Below, piece by piece: positions 18,952-26,990 of a stretch of DNA of 64,000 bases. The notes below the pieces were generated by a model. That model worked only from the letters and a program-made list of their open reading frames with translations, did no database searches and was not told the origin of the DNA. This DNA is from Halomonas alkalisoli (GTDB lineage Bacteria > Pseudomonadota > Gammaproteobacteria > Pseudomonadales > Halomonadaceae), in assembly GCF_021412585.1 (NCBI RefSeq), contig NZ_JAKCMI010000018.1:60667-124666 (forward strand). The letters run 5' to 3'. Made by a program: the position numbers and the translations under genes. The first letter of the stretch is position 1. Each line of letters begins with the position of its first letter.

Positions 18952-20157
18952 TTAGAGGTCGACCTGCCCCTTGCCGACGAAGGCGCCGCCTTCCACCACC
19001 ATCTCGACCACGACGCCGGGCACGTCGCCGGCCTCGTCGAACTCATGGCGGCCGGACGCACCCTCGTAGTTGATCTCGGTACCGGCGGCGATCAGCTCCA
19101 CGGCCTTCTCCCACTCGCCGGGCAGGATCACTTCGCCGGGCTCGCTGGAGACGCTGCGCAGTGCCGCGGACAATCCTTCACGCTCGGCGCTGCCGTTCTG
19201 CTCGATGGCCAGCGCCAGCAGGAAGGCGGCGTCGTAGGCCTGGGCGGCGAAGACCGCGCTGGGGTCGAAGCCCGCTTCCTCGGCGGCCTGGTTGAAGAGC
19301 TCGGTACCCGGCAGGTCCGGGCTGCCCGGGCGGGTGGCGATCATGCCCTCGAGGACATCGGCACCCACCGCCTCGACCAGCCTGTCGCCGACCATGCCGT
19401 CGGCGCCGGCATACTGGGTGAACATGCCGCTCTCGTAGGCCTGGCGCAGCACGGTCTGGCCGGAGCCATCGGCGTAGGCCAGCACCACCAGCGTCTCGGC
19501 ACCGCTGCCGGAGAGCGAGCCCAGCTCGGAGCGGTAGTCGGCGCGGCCATCCTCGTGGGCCAGGTTCTCGGCGACGACACCGCCGCCGGCCTCGAAGGCC
19601 TCGACGAAGGCATCGGCCAGGCCGCGGCCATAGTCGTTGTTGACGAAGGTCACCGCGACCTCATCGAAGCCCTTGTCGAGCATCAGCTTGGCCAGGATCT
19701 GGCCCTGGAAGGCATCCGACGGCACGGTACGGAAGACCAGGTCGTTGTCGTCCAGCTCGGAGACCGCCGGCGCCGTGGAGGCCGGCGACACCATCACCAC
19801 GCCGCCAGGGATGCCGGCATTGTTGGCCGCCGCAATGGTCGCCCCGGTACAGAGTGCACCCACGATGGCGGTGACCTGCTCGGTGTTGACCATGCGGTCC
19901 GCCGCATTGGAGGCCGCCGAGGCGTCGCTGCAGGTGGTATCCGCACTGGGCATCGTCAGGGTCTGGCCGCCCAGGATGCCCCCCTGCTCATTGATCTGCT
20001 GGACCGCCAGCTGGGCACCGTCGAAGATCGGCGGTGTCAGGCTCTCGATCGGGCCCGTGAAGCCACCCAGGAAACCGATCTTCACTTCAGCCTGCGCCGC
20101 ACCGACGAATGCCAGGCTGGATGCTGCAACGGCCATCGCCAAAACGCGTTTTTTCAT
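18952..20157 (-). CDS. livK: Liv-type periplasmic substrate-binding protein
   Basis: Periplasmic receptor of type I fold (Leu/Ile/Val-binding family), 401 aa. The start at 20157 gives a clean signal peptide MKKRVLAMAVAASSLAFVGAAQA; the frame is open 52 codons further. Mature sequence begins EVKIGFLGGFTGPIESLTPPIFDGAQLAVQQIN, with the usual QVTAIVGALCTGATIAAA and IPGGVVMVSPASTAP ligand-pocket region. It is transcribed towards livGFHM and is their most likely partner. A second orphan receptor at 31.4 kb could share the same permease. Symbol is by role; the ligand is unknown. Confidence 0.85.
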   Translation of the reverse strand: MKKRVLAMAVAASSLAFVGAAQAEVKIGFLGGFTGPIESLTPPIFDGAQLAVQQINEQGGILGGQTLTMPSADTTCSDASAASNAADRMVNTEQVTAIVGALCTGATIAAANNAGIPGGVVMVSPASTAPAVSELDDNDLVFRTVPSDAFQGQILAKLMLDKGFDEVAVTFVNNDYGRGLADAFVEAFEAGGGVVAENLAHEDGRADYRSELGSLSGSGAETLVVLAYADGSGQTVLRQAYESGMFTQYAGADGMVGDRLVEAVGADVLEGMIATRPGSPDLPGTELFNQAAEEAGFDPSAVFAAQAYDAAFLLALAIEQNGSAEREGLSAALRSVSSEPGEVILPGEWEKAVELIAAGTEINYEGASGRHEFDEAGDVPGVVVEMVVEGGAFVGKGQVDL

Positions 20158-20395
20158 GGTTGTTCTTCTCACTCTGGTTGCGAAAAAAGTGCACCCTCTA
20201 AATCTGGAAGGATCGGCGCCAAAACACAAGTCCCACTGCCAACGTAAGCGACAATCGATATGCCGCCAACCCCCTGATCGCAAGGGGGAATCGCCGCCAG
20301 ATCGATAGGGCACAATTCAACGTTGGCGGCACGCTGCCGCCCGGCGTGCCTATACTGAGGGATCCGAACCACGCCCACCCGACAGGAGGCCCGCC

Positions 20396-21169
20396 ATGTG
20401 GCCCGCACCCTCTTCCCTCCTGGCAGGCAGCCTGCCGCTACTGGTCGGTCTTGGCCTTGCCACCAGCGCCCACGCCTTCACCCCGTCCGGCAGCGATATC
20501 GTCTATGACGTCGACGACGAAAGCTTCGAAGGCTATCTCGCCACCGCCGACGGCGAATCCCGCGGCACGGTACTGATCATTCATGACTGGAACGGCCTGG
20601 ACGACTACGAACGCCAACGTGCCGACATGCTCGCCGCCGAGGGCTACGACGCCTTCGCCGTCGACCTCTTCGGCCAGGGCAACCGCCCCGAGTCGACCGA
20701 GGACCGCCAGGCCGCCACCCGTGCGCTCTACAGCGACCGCGAACGCATGCGAAGCCTGACCCTGGCCGGCCTGGCCGAAGCGCGGGAGCAGGGTGCCGCC
20801 GAGACGGCCGTGATCATGGGCTACTGCTTCGGTGGCGCCGTGGCCCTGGAGATCGCCCGCTCCGGCGAGGCCGACGCCATCGCCGGCTACACCAGCTTTC
20901 ACGGCAGCCTCGGCACACCGGAAGAGCAGACGTGGCCCGCCGACGTCCCGCAGCTGCTGATCGCCCACGGCGGTGCCGACAGCTCCGTCACCATGGGCGA
21001 TGTCGCCACCCTGGCCGAAGAGCTGGAAGCCGTGGAGGCCACCTACGAGATCCAGGTCTACTCCGGCGCCCCCCACGGCTTCACCGTGTTCGGCGACGAC
21101 AGCTACCGGGAGCGCGCCGACGAGCGCTCCTGGTCCGCCTTCCTGGATCTGCTCGAGGAGGTACTGTGA
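20396..21169 (+). CDS. Exported dienelactone hydrolase-family protein
   Basis: Alpha/beta hydrolase of the DLH family, 257 aa. The N-terminal 27 residues look like a signal peptide (LLAGSLPLLVGLGLATSAHA), so it probably acts in the periplasm. The nucleophile elbow is GYCFGG with C144; an Asp in AHGGADSSV and His in GAPHGFTVFG complete the triad. Some DLH proteins open enol-lactones, others act as esterases; no catechol-pathway genes are nearby. Its stop overlaps the GTG start of the next gene, so the two are translationally coupled, which hints at linked steps. Confidence 0.85.
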   Translation: MWPAPSSLLAGSLPLLVGLGLATSAHAFTPSGSDIVYDVDDESFEGYLATADGESRGTVLIIHDWNGLDDYERQRADMLAAEGYDAFAVDLFGQGNRPESTEDRQAATRALYSDRERMRSLTLAGLAEAREQGAAETAVIMGYCFGGAVALEIARSGEADAIAGYTSFHGSLGTPEEQTWPADVPQLLIAHGGADSSVTMGDVATLAEELEAVEATYEIQVYSGAPHGFTVFGDDSYRERADERSWSAFLDLLEEVL

Positions 21170-22230
21170 CCCAACCCAGCCACGCCCTGGCCGTGACCCG
21201 GCTCTCCGGCAGTCGGCATGACATCGGCACTGGCCATGGCCGCATTCACGCCCGTCTCATTCAGCACAGCCTGGCGGTCTACGCCCAGCTGTTTCACGAC
21301 TTCGTCGGCATCCGCTGGGAAGAGGCCCGCCAGGAAGCCGTGCGCTTCCAGGCCATGATCGAGCGGGGGTTTCCCGCCATCCTCGAGGAGATGGCAGGCA
21401 TCGCCGAAGGCGCCGGGGTCGATGTCACCGACATCCTCACCCTCAACTGCCGCAGCGAGATCGCACTGACCCGCGCCAGCGGCGGCTGCTCGGCCTTCTC
21501 GCTGCAGCGCCAGGGCCGCCAGTGGCTGGCCCAGAACTGGGACTGGCGCACCGACCAGTTGCACAACGTGGTGGTCCTGCACATCGAGGGTACCGGCACC
21601 GTGCCGCTGGTCAGCGTCGGCGAAGCGGGCATGGTCGGCAAGGTGGGCATGAACGCCAACGGTATCGGCGTATGCCTCAACGCCATCCGCTCGCAGACCT
21701 GCGGCGACGGGCTGCCGATCCACGTGGCGCTGCGCAAGATACTGGAAAGCCCCGACTGGGAGAGCGCCCTGGACGTGGCCCGTAACGACCGGGTCTGCTC
21801 ACCGGCCCACTTCCTGCTCGCCGCAGGCGACGGCCGGGCCATGGGCCTGGAGGTGCAGCCCGGCGAGCCCGGCCGGCTCAGGCCGCAGGACGGCATCATC
21901 ACCCACACCAACCACCTCTACGCCGCCGGCTGCCAGGTCCAGGACTTCCCCCGCATCGACTCGCAGCCCCGGCTGCAGCGGCTCGACACCCTGCTGCACG
22001 ACGAACTGGCCGCCGACAGCGACGTGGACGAAGCCACCCTGTTCGACATCCTCAGCGACCACCACAACGCCCCGCTGTCGATCTGCCGCCACTTCAACCC
22101 CGACCAGCCCCCCGACGAACGCATGGAAACCCTGTTCGCCGTGGTCATGGAGCTAGGCGAACGCCGCCTGACCCTGCGCCACGGCAAGCCCTGCGAAACC
22201 ACCGATAGCCTGACCCTCTCCCTGGCCTGA
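21166..22230 (+). CDS. C45-family acyltransferase/peptidase (isopenicillin-N acyltransferase-like)
   Basis: Ntn-hydrolase of the AAT/C45 type, 354 aa. The GTG start overlaps the preceding stop codon and has GAGGAGG six bases upstream. In this family a self-cleaved Cys becomes the N-terminal nucleophile; here GGCSAF with C108 fits, preceded by DILTLNCRSEI, and followed by GQNWDWR-like AQNWDWRTDQ and GMNANGIGVCLNAI. No signal peptide is seen. Members hydrolyse or transfer acyl groups on amides and peptides; the natural substrate is unknown. Probably works with the coupled dienelactone hydrolase-like protein. Confidence 0.85.
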   Translation: MTQPSHALAVTRLSGSRHDIGTGHGRIHARLIQHSLAVYAQLFHDFVGIRWEEARQEAVRFQAMIERGFPAILEEMAGIAEGAGVDVTDILTLNCRSEIALTRASGGCSAFSLQRQGRQWLAQNWDWRTDQLHNVVVLHIEGTGTVPLVSVGEAGMVGKVGMNANGIGVCLNAIRSQTCGDGLPIHVALRKILESPDWESALDVARNDRVCSPAHFLLAAGDGRAMGLEVQPGEPGRLRPQDGIITHTNHLYAAGCQVQDFPRIDSQPRLQRLDTLLHDELAADSDVDEATLFDILSDHHNAPLSICRHFNPDQPPDERMETLFAVVMELGERRLTLRHGKPCETTDSLTLSLA

Positions 22231-22303
22231 GCCCCCCATTCTGAGGCTACCTTGCCGCGCCTGGCTCCGCGAATGAGAGCGGTGAAAGGAAGAAGTGAGC
22301 GCC

Positions 22304-22414
22304 ATGGCCGTGCCCCTGGAAGAGGTCCACCTGGGCTCCGAGACCGGCGACTTCGAACGAGTAAACAGCAATGGCGCGGCCTACCTCGACGCCGCCCAGA
22401 CGCTGATGCCGTAA
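22304..22414 (+). CDS. Possible 36-aa small protein
   Basis: Short ORF MAVPLEEVHLGSETGDFE... preceded by AAGGAAGAAGTGAG, a fair ribosome site about 8 bases before the ATG. Ends in TAA before the convergent DUF4202 gene. Amino-acid make-up (acidic, no long Arg/Pro runs) is more gene-like than the shadow frames here. No family recognised; could equally be chance in 213 bp of intergenic DNA. Confidence 0.35.
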   Translation: MAVPLEEVHLGSETGDFERVNSNGAAYLDAAQTLMP

Positions 22415-22443
22415 ACCCGCCGCCGATGGCGCCGCCGACACCT

Positions 22444-23034
22444 TCAGCCGGCGAGCGCTTCCTCCACCAGCCCCTTCGCCTCATCGCTCATCGGCAGCTC
22501 CAGCGCCAGCTCATGGGCCCTCGGCGACATCTTCTTCCAGGTCATCTGCACGATACGGATCAGATGATCGTGGTCGATCTGCTTCGAGAAATCGGCGAAG
22601 TAGTTCTCCAGGAACACCAGGCAAGCGCAATCCTCCACCGCCTGGGTGCCCTCGTCGCGGCCCAGGCCCTGCTTGCGGACCATCTGCGCCACCCGCGCCG
22701 CATCCTCCGGCGAATAGCCGCACGCCTCCATCACCCGCGCCGTCGTCTCGCCGGCCCGCTTACCCTGGTCACGCCGCCAGGTCAGATACCCCACCCGGCC
22801 CTCCGGATACTCACTGCGCGGCACCTGCCAGCGCTGCATATGCTGCGAACGCACCGCCAGCTGCGTCAGCTCATCCGCCGCCGGCACCACCCGCTCCAGC
22901 CAGGCACTCATGCGCCCCGCATGCCACAGCTCCATCGGCAGCGACTCCCCCTCGACCTCCACCCGGCGAGGATCCTCCGCATGCAAGGCATCGAGCTCGG
23001 CGATGGTGCGCTGAAACGGCGTTTGATCTGACAT
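22444..23034 (-). CDS. DUF4202 domain-containing protein
   Basis: 196-aa cytoplasmic protein matching the DUF4202 family in layout: ELDALHAEDPRRVEVEG near the N-terminus, the ELWHAGRMSAWLERVVP helix, AVRSQHMQRWQVPRSEYP and GYLTWRRDQGKRAGE, then VEDCACLVFLENYFADF. Conserved His and Glu/Asp residues suggest an HD-like all-helical fold, but no reaction is established. The start MSDQTPFQ at 23034 has AAGGA upstream; the frame continues to 23151 without support. In several bacteria this family lies near sulfur or amino-acid genes, which is not the case here. Confidence 0.8.
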   Translation of the reverse strand: MSDQTPFQRTIAELDALHAEDPRRVEVEGESLPMELWHAGRMSAWLERVVPAADELTQLAVRSQHMQRWQVPRSEYPEGRVGYLTWRRDQGKRAGETTARVMEACGYSPEDAARVAQMVRKQGLGRDEGTQAVEDCACLVFLENYFADFSKQIDHDHLIRIVQMTWKKMSPRAHELALELPMSDEAKGLVEEALAG

Positions 23035-23193
23035 GGAGAAGTCCTTGCAAGTCATTATTGCCACAGCATACCGCATACGCGCATGTCGCCGATAATCCCG
23101 ATAGGTCGCGGAAACCCTTCGCAAATCAGCTTGTAAGACACTGAAACTCAACTAACTTAGGATAGATGACTAACACCACGGAGAGGTAAGCCT

Positions 23194-23586
23194 ATGAAAC
23201 CTATTATTTTGAGCCTTCTTGTCTCCCTGCTGACCCTCGGCGTCGCCCACGCCGAAGAAGAGCAGGAAAACGAGCTCGTCGAGCAGCTCGAAGCAACTCA
23301 GGGCCAACCGATGGATACTCTGCAAGAGGCCATGGATGCCCTGGAGCTACGCAACGACCTGCTCGGCGTGCTGCTCGACAAGGAGGATCTAACCGACGGC
23401 GACCTGGCCATTATCCAGCAGCTCACCGACACCATCGAGAACGCGCTGGCGAAGATCGATGAAGAACTCGACATCATGCGGGATCGTGTGCAGGAAGTTC
23501 GCGAAGGCGCCGACGGCCAGGATCAGCAACGCGTGCGCGAGAGCGGTAAAGAATACCTGGAGCGGATCAAGACGCTGATGCAATAA
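23194..23586 (+). CDS. Small secreted helical protein (DUF6746-like)
   Basis: 130 aa with a signal peptide (MKPIILSLLVSLLTLGVAHA) and a mature part that is almost entirely charged amphipathic helix. The pattern TLQEAMDALELRNDLLGVLL...LTDGDLAIIQQLTDTIENALAKI resembles a small family of periplasmic proteins in Halomonas and Marinobacter annotated DUF6746; that match is from memory. No catalytic residues or cysteines. The GAGAGGT ribosome site supports the start. Followed by a terminator-like hairpin, so it is probably monocistronic. Confidence 0.75.
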   Translation: MKPIILSLLVSLLTLGVAHAEEEQENELVEQLEATQGQPMDTLQEAMDALELRNDLLGVLLDKEDLTDGDLAIIQQLTDTIENALAKIDEELDIMRDRVQEVREGADGQDQQRVRESGKEYLERIKTLMQ

Positions 23587-23624
23587 GGCAGGGGAATCCG
23601 CTTGCCACCAGCAGGCCGTCTGAC

Positions 23625-23650
23625 GACCCGGCGGGGACCTCCGCCGGGTC
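23625..23650 (+). terminator. Hairpin after the small secreted protein
   Basis: 10-bp stem GACCCGGCGG / CCGCCGGGTC with a 6-nt loop, 38 bp after the stop codon; followed by ATTCG rather than a T-run. Confidence 0.6.
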
Positions 23651-23737
23651 ATTCGATGATGACGATGGCCGTTTCGTCGCCCGCAAGCCAACAGCAGGAA
23701 CCCCATCGACCCGTGGGCCAAAATCGTTAATTCAGCC

Positions 23738-23820
23738 CTACATAAGAAAAATACGCTGTTGGAGGTAGCTTTAGCTCGCGACCGCGGTGTTGTTAGACCT
23801 GGCGATGAACGCCAACAGCA
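23738..23820 (+). repeat. REP-like repeat, copy 1
   Basis: Shares CTACATAAGAAAAATAC, then GGAGGTAGCTTTAGCTCGCG and ACCGCGGTGTTG, with copy 2, about 90 percent identity over 83 bp. The core GTAGCTTTAGCTCGCGA is an imperfect palindrome with a leading GTAG, the layout of REP sequences of pseudomonads and halomonads mobilised by RAYT transposases. Confidence 0.75.
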
Positions 23821-23889
23821 GCGCTCCCCACCGCCGCACCCCATGGCCAAGACACGGCGGTAAACGGAACGCCCCTAGCCGCCTTCCAT

Positions 23890-23973
23890 CTACATAAGAA
23901 AAATACATTGTTGGAGGTAGCTTTAGCTCGCGACCGCGGTGTTGCCTAACCTTGATGATGAACACCAACAGCA
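23890..23973 (+). repeat. REP-like repeat, copy 2
   Basis: Second copy of the repeat, in direct orientation 152 bp after copy 1. Differences cluster in the part after ACCGCGGTGTTG. The two copies and the 69-bp spacer could form a REP doublet. No RAYT gene is in the window. Confidence 0.75.
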
Positions 23974-24097
23974 CCGTCTCTCACTCAGGTTGCTCAATGC
24001 ACATGCTTCTACTGCACGGCCTTGAGCCACGCACCTGCATGGCCGGATTGTCACCTCCTGTCCCTACGGTAGGGACACTGGTTGAGCCCACCCAACG

Positions 24098-24125
24098 TAT
24101 CTGAGCTGCCTGGGCGGCAGCGCAC
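24098..24125. repeat. Solitary CRISPR type I-F-like repeat
   Basis: A 28-bp segment whose core GAGCTGCCTGGGCGGCAG has the 5-bp stem CTGCC/GGCAG and 5-nt loop of the type I-F direct repeat, with similar flanks (ATCTGAGC... ...CGCAC). No second copy is present 32 bp to either side and no cas gene is in the window, so it is not an array. Confidence 0.3.
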
Positions 24126-24437
24126 CTGACGACCTTCCCGACACCGCATGCCCAGCGCCGCTTTACCTGGAGGACATGGGAACACCGACTGGTTGGAGCG
24201 CTGGTAGTCAGCGTGAGATATGGGAGACGGGAAATAAGAACCCCCGCGTAAGCTCGTAAGAACCAAGAGGCGGGGGCCGTGTTGGAGACGATACTAGGAG
24301 GCTGCCACCAAATGAGCAAGCGCTCTGGCCTCGCAACCGATGGTGGCTGTTGCTAACTAGCAGCCCCCCACCTTGCGATCCCCCTCCCGCCCTCGGCATG
24401 ATGACAGGCACTGCCCCTGCCACCCACAAGGATTCCC

Positions 24438-25448
24438 ATGTCGACTCTCTTTGATCGCCTGAAGGACGTTGCCTCGCCCCCCATCGGCCTGGGTTGCATG
24501 AACCTCTCCCATGGCTACGGCAGCCCCGTACCCGAGTCCGAGGCAATTCGTGCCCTGGATGAGGCCTTCGACATGGGCTATCGCCACTTCGATACCGCGA
24601 CGCTTTACGGGGCGACGGCCAACGAGAAGGTGGTGGGCCAGGCCCTGGCGGACAAGCGCGACCAGGTGATGCTGGCCAGCAAGTGCGGCATGGCCATCGA
24701 CCCGGAACTGGGCAAGCGGGTGATCGATGGTCGCCCCGAGACGCTAAAGCGACAGTGCGAGGCGAGCCTTAAGCGCCTGCGCACCGATCACCTGGACCTC
24801 TACTACCTGCATCGCCTGGATCCCCGGGTGCCCATCGAGGAGAGCGTGGGTGCGCTGGGACGGCTGGTGGATGAGGGCAAGATCGGCGCCATCGGGCTCT
24901 CCGAGATATCCGCGGCCACCCTGCGCCGCGCGGTGGCCGAGCGCCCCATCGCGGCGGTGCAGTCGGAGTATTCCCTGTGGACCCGCAACCCCGAGATCGC
25001 GCTGATCGCGGCCTGTCGGGAGGCTGGCACGGCGCTGGTGGCCTTCAGCCCCCTGGGCAGGGGCTTTCTGGCAGGCGCCGTCAGGGATCCTGAACGCCTG
25101 GAGGAGAACGACATGCGGCGAGGCCTGCCGCGCTTCAGCGCCGAGAACCTGCCGCGCAACCTGCGCCAGCTGGAGAAGCTCGAGGCCCTGGCCGAGGAGC
25201 TGGGCGTGACCACCGGCCAGCTAGCCCTGGCCTGGCTCAGGGCCAAGGGGGACGACGTGATACCGATTCCCGGCTCCCGCTCGATTGCCCACATGCGCGA
25301 GAACCTGGCGGCGGGAACGCTCGACCTGGACTCGGCGACCGTCGCCCGGCTGGACGCCATGATGACCCCGGACCAGGTAGCCGGCGACCGCTACAGTGCG
25401 GAGCAACAGGCGGATGTCGATACCGAGGAATTCGAGCCGCAGGATTAG
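24438..25448 (+). CDS. Aldo/keto reductase
   Basis: NADPH-dependent oxidoreductase of the AKR superfamily (AKR13/YakC-like), 336 aa, TIM barrel. Catalytic tetrad: D52 and Y57 in HFDTATLYGATANE, K82 in ASKCGM, H125 in YYLHRLDP. The C-terminal cofactor-binding part has IPIPGSRSIAHMRENL. Cytosolic, carbonyl substrates unknown; relatives reduce aldehydes, methylglyoxal or sugar ketones. Starts after the repeat-rich gap; no operon partner. The convergent nitroreductase gene ends 31 bp downstream. Confidence 0.92.
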   Translation: MSTLFDRLKDVASPPIGLGCMNLSHGYGSPVPESEAIRALDEAFDMGYRHFDTATLYGATANEKVVGQALADKRDQVMLASKCGMAIDPELGKRVIDGRPETLKRQCEASLKRLRTDHLDLYYLHRLDPRVPIEESVGALGRLVDEGKIGAIGLSEISAATLRRAVAERPIAAVQSEYSLWTRNPEIALIAACREAGTALVAFSPLGRGFLAGAVRDPERLEENDMRRGLPRFSAENLPRNLRQLEKLEALAEELGVTTGQLALAWLRAKGDDVIPIPGSRSIAHMRENLAAGTLDLDSATVARLDAMMTPDQVAGDRYSAEQQADVDTEEFEPQD

Positions 25449-25479
25449 TCGAGGAGTGGCAGGGCCCTGCTGGCCAGGC

Positions 25480-26073
25480 TCACACCACTTCCGCCACTTC
25501 GTCGAACGTCAACCGCGGGCCCCGGGGGCGCAGGCTCTCGGGGTCGCCGATGCCCAGGTTGACCAGGAAGTTGCTCCTGTAGCGGCCATCGGGGAAGAAC
25601 TCGGCGTCGACCATGGCGTTGTCGAAGCCGCTCATGGGCCCCACGTCGAGCCCCAGCATGCGGGCGGCGATCATCAGGTAGGCGCCCTGCAGGGTGCCGT
25701 TGCGCCAGGCCGTTTCGCTGGCCGTCTCGGGATTGGCCCCGAAGCGCTCCCGTGCGTTGGGCGAACTGGGAAACAGCGTCGGCAGGTGTTCGTGAAAGCG
25801 GGTGTCGGTGGCCACGATCACGGTGGTGCCGGCCTGGTAGGCCTTGTCGCGATTGGCTTCGGAAAGCGCCGGCAGCAGCCGCGACTTGGCCTCGACGCTG
25901 GTCACGAACACATAGCGCGACGGCTGGCAGTTCATGGAGGTCGGGCCCCATTTCAGCAGGTCGTAGAGACGGCGCAGGAGTGCCTCGTCGATGGGCTCAT
26001 TGCGAAAGCCGTAGTGGGTACGCGCTTCACGGAAGACAACATCGAGCGCGGTATCGTCGAGCGGCGGTCGCAT
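25480..26073 (-). CDS. Nitroreductase-family protein, RutE-like (malonic semialdehyde reductase)
   Basis: FMN-dependent oxidoreductase, 197 aa. The sequence follows RutE/YcdI: TALDVVFREARTHYGFRNEP, LLKWGPTSMNCQPSRYVFV (FMN-phosphate region with conserved Asn/Gln), GTLQGAYLMIAARMLGLDVGPMSGFD and NFLVNLGIG. RutE reduces malonic semialdehyde to 3-hydroxypropionate in uracil catabolism; no other rut genes are here, so the role may be general aldehyde or nitro reduction. Convergent with the aldo/keto reductase. Family assignment is firm, reaction moderately so. Confidence 0.85.
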   Translation of the reverse strand: MRPPLDDTALDVVFREARTHYGFRNEPIDEALLRRLYDLLKWGPTSMNCQPSRYVFVTSVEAKSRLLPALSEANRDKAYQAGTTVIVATDTRFHEHLPTLFPSSPNARERFGANPETASETAWRNGTLQGAYLMIAARMLGLDVGPMSGFDNAMVDAEFFPDGRYRSNFLVNLGIGDPESLRPRGPRLTFDEVAEVV

Positions 26074-26185
26074 TAGGTTCTCCAGATGACATATTCTTAG
26101 ACTCTACGGTATCGCTTCATGCCGGTCACTGTCGGCAGCTCGGCTTTGGTCGAAAAAATTTCTGTCCATGCCTATGGAGATGTCC

Positions 26186-26839
26186 ATGTCCTCGTCACGC
26201 CTGCTTGCCTGCCTGGTCGCTGCGCTGTTGGCCAGCCTCGCCCCCCTCGCCGCCGCCCAGGAATTCCAGGGCTACGAAGACGCCCTGGCCCGGGGCGAAC
26301 GGCACGCCAACTATTGGCAATACGGCTGGGCGGGGGTGTATGCCACCACCCTGGCGGTGAACGCCTATCAGGCCAGCGAGTCGAGCAGCCGCGACGACCG
26401 CTATGACGCCCGAGTTGGCGTGGTGAAGTCGGCCCTGGCGCTGGGCGGCACCCTGATGGACCGCCAACCGCACCCTCAGGCCTACCGCGAGCTGCGTGAC
26501 GGCGATCAGGATATCGACAGGGCCCGGCGGCTGATGCAGTCGGTAGCCGAGGAGGAGCGTCGCCGCCGCAGCCTGGAAGCCCGGCTGGGTTCGCTGGCCG
26601 TGAACGCGGCCTCGGGGCTGCTGATCGGTGTGGGGGACGGGCGCGGACGCGACGGGGCGATCAACTTCGCCACCGGCATGCTGATCAGCGAACTGCAGCT
26701 GCAGACCCAACCGCGCCAGGCCACGGTGGCGATCAACCGCTTCCAGCCGGCCCGGGTGTCGGTGGGTGACATGCACCTGAACGGCGAATACGCCCTGCTG
26801 GTGACGCCCAACCAGGTCGGGGTGGCGCTGCGCTACTGA
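26186..26839 (+). CDS. Secreted protein of unknown function
   Basis: 217 aa with a signal peptide (MSSSRLLACLVAALLASLAPLAAA). Four in-frame ATGs are close together; 26186 is chosen since GGAG lies six bases before it. The mature protein has a helical N-terminal half with ARGERHANYWQYGWAGVYATTLAVNAYQA, an Arg/Glu-rich central helix (DIDRARRLMQSVAEEERRRRSLEARLG), and two Gly-rich hydrophobic stretches, then a short beta-rich tail. No family recognised. Divergent from the nitroreductase gene with 112 bp between starts; followed by a zinc-type regulatory palindrome for the next gene. Confidence 0.7.
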   Translation: MSSSRLLACLVAALLASLAPLAAAQEFQGYEDALARGERHANYWQYGWAGVYATTLAVNAYQASESSSRDDRYDARVGVVKSALALGGTLMDRQPHPQAYRELRDGDQDIDRARRLMQSVAEEERRRRSLEARLGSLAVNAASGLLIGVGDGRGRDGAINFATGMLISELQLQTQPRQATVAINRFQPARVSVGDMHLNGEYALLVTPNQVGVALRY

Positions 26840-26938
26840 TTCACGCCGAGCCAGGGCGAGAGGACCTCGCCCGCGGCTTGCCGTTGGACTGCCTTTCAGA
26901 CGGAGTTCCTTGTACATCAACGCCGGACTCATTATTGT

Positions 26939-26952
26939 TATGTTATAACATA
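26939..26952. promoter_or_regulatory. Zur-box-like palindrome upstream of first znuB
   Basis: TATGTTATAACATA, a perfect 14-bp palindrome, 39 bp before the permease ATG. It resembles the AT-rich palindromes bound by the zinc repressor Zur in gammaproteobacteria. Four related sites occur elsewhere in the window, all before zinc-associated genes. Confidence 0.8.
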
Positions 26953-26990
26953 TTCTAGAATATCCCATTTTACCATCTCTAGAGAGCCCG

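Larger units (their letters stand above)
23651..24437. other. Gene-free 790-bp region with repeats
   Basis: No convincing coding frame on either strand. It holds two copies of an 83-84 bp repeat, one solitary CRISPR-I-F-like repeat, and near 24240-24276 a CCCCCGC...GCGGGGG hairpin with a long loop. Base composition is less GC-biased than in flanking genes. It may be decayed mobile DNA or hold an unrecognised RNA. Confidence 0.5.

Noticed and set aside
24038..24160. CRISPR array around the I-F-like repeat
   Set aside because: No second repeat at 60-bp period on either side and no cas genes.
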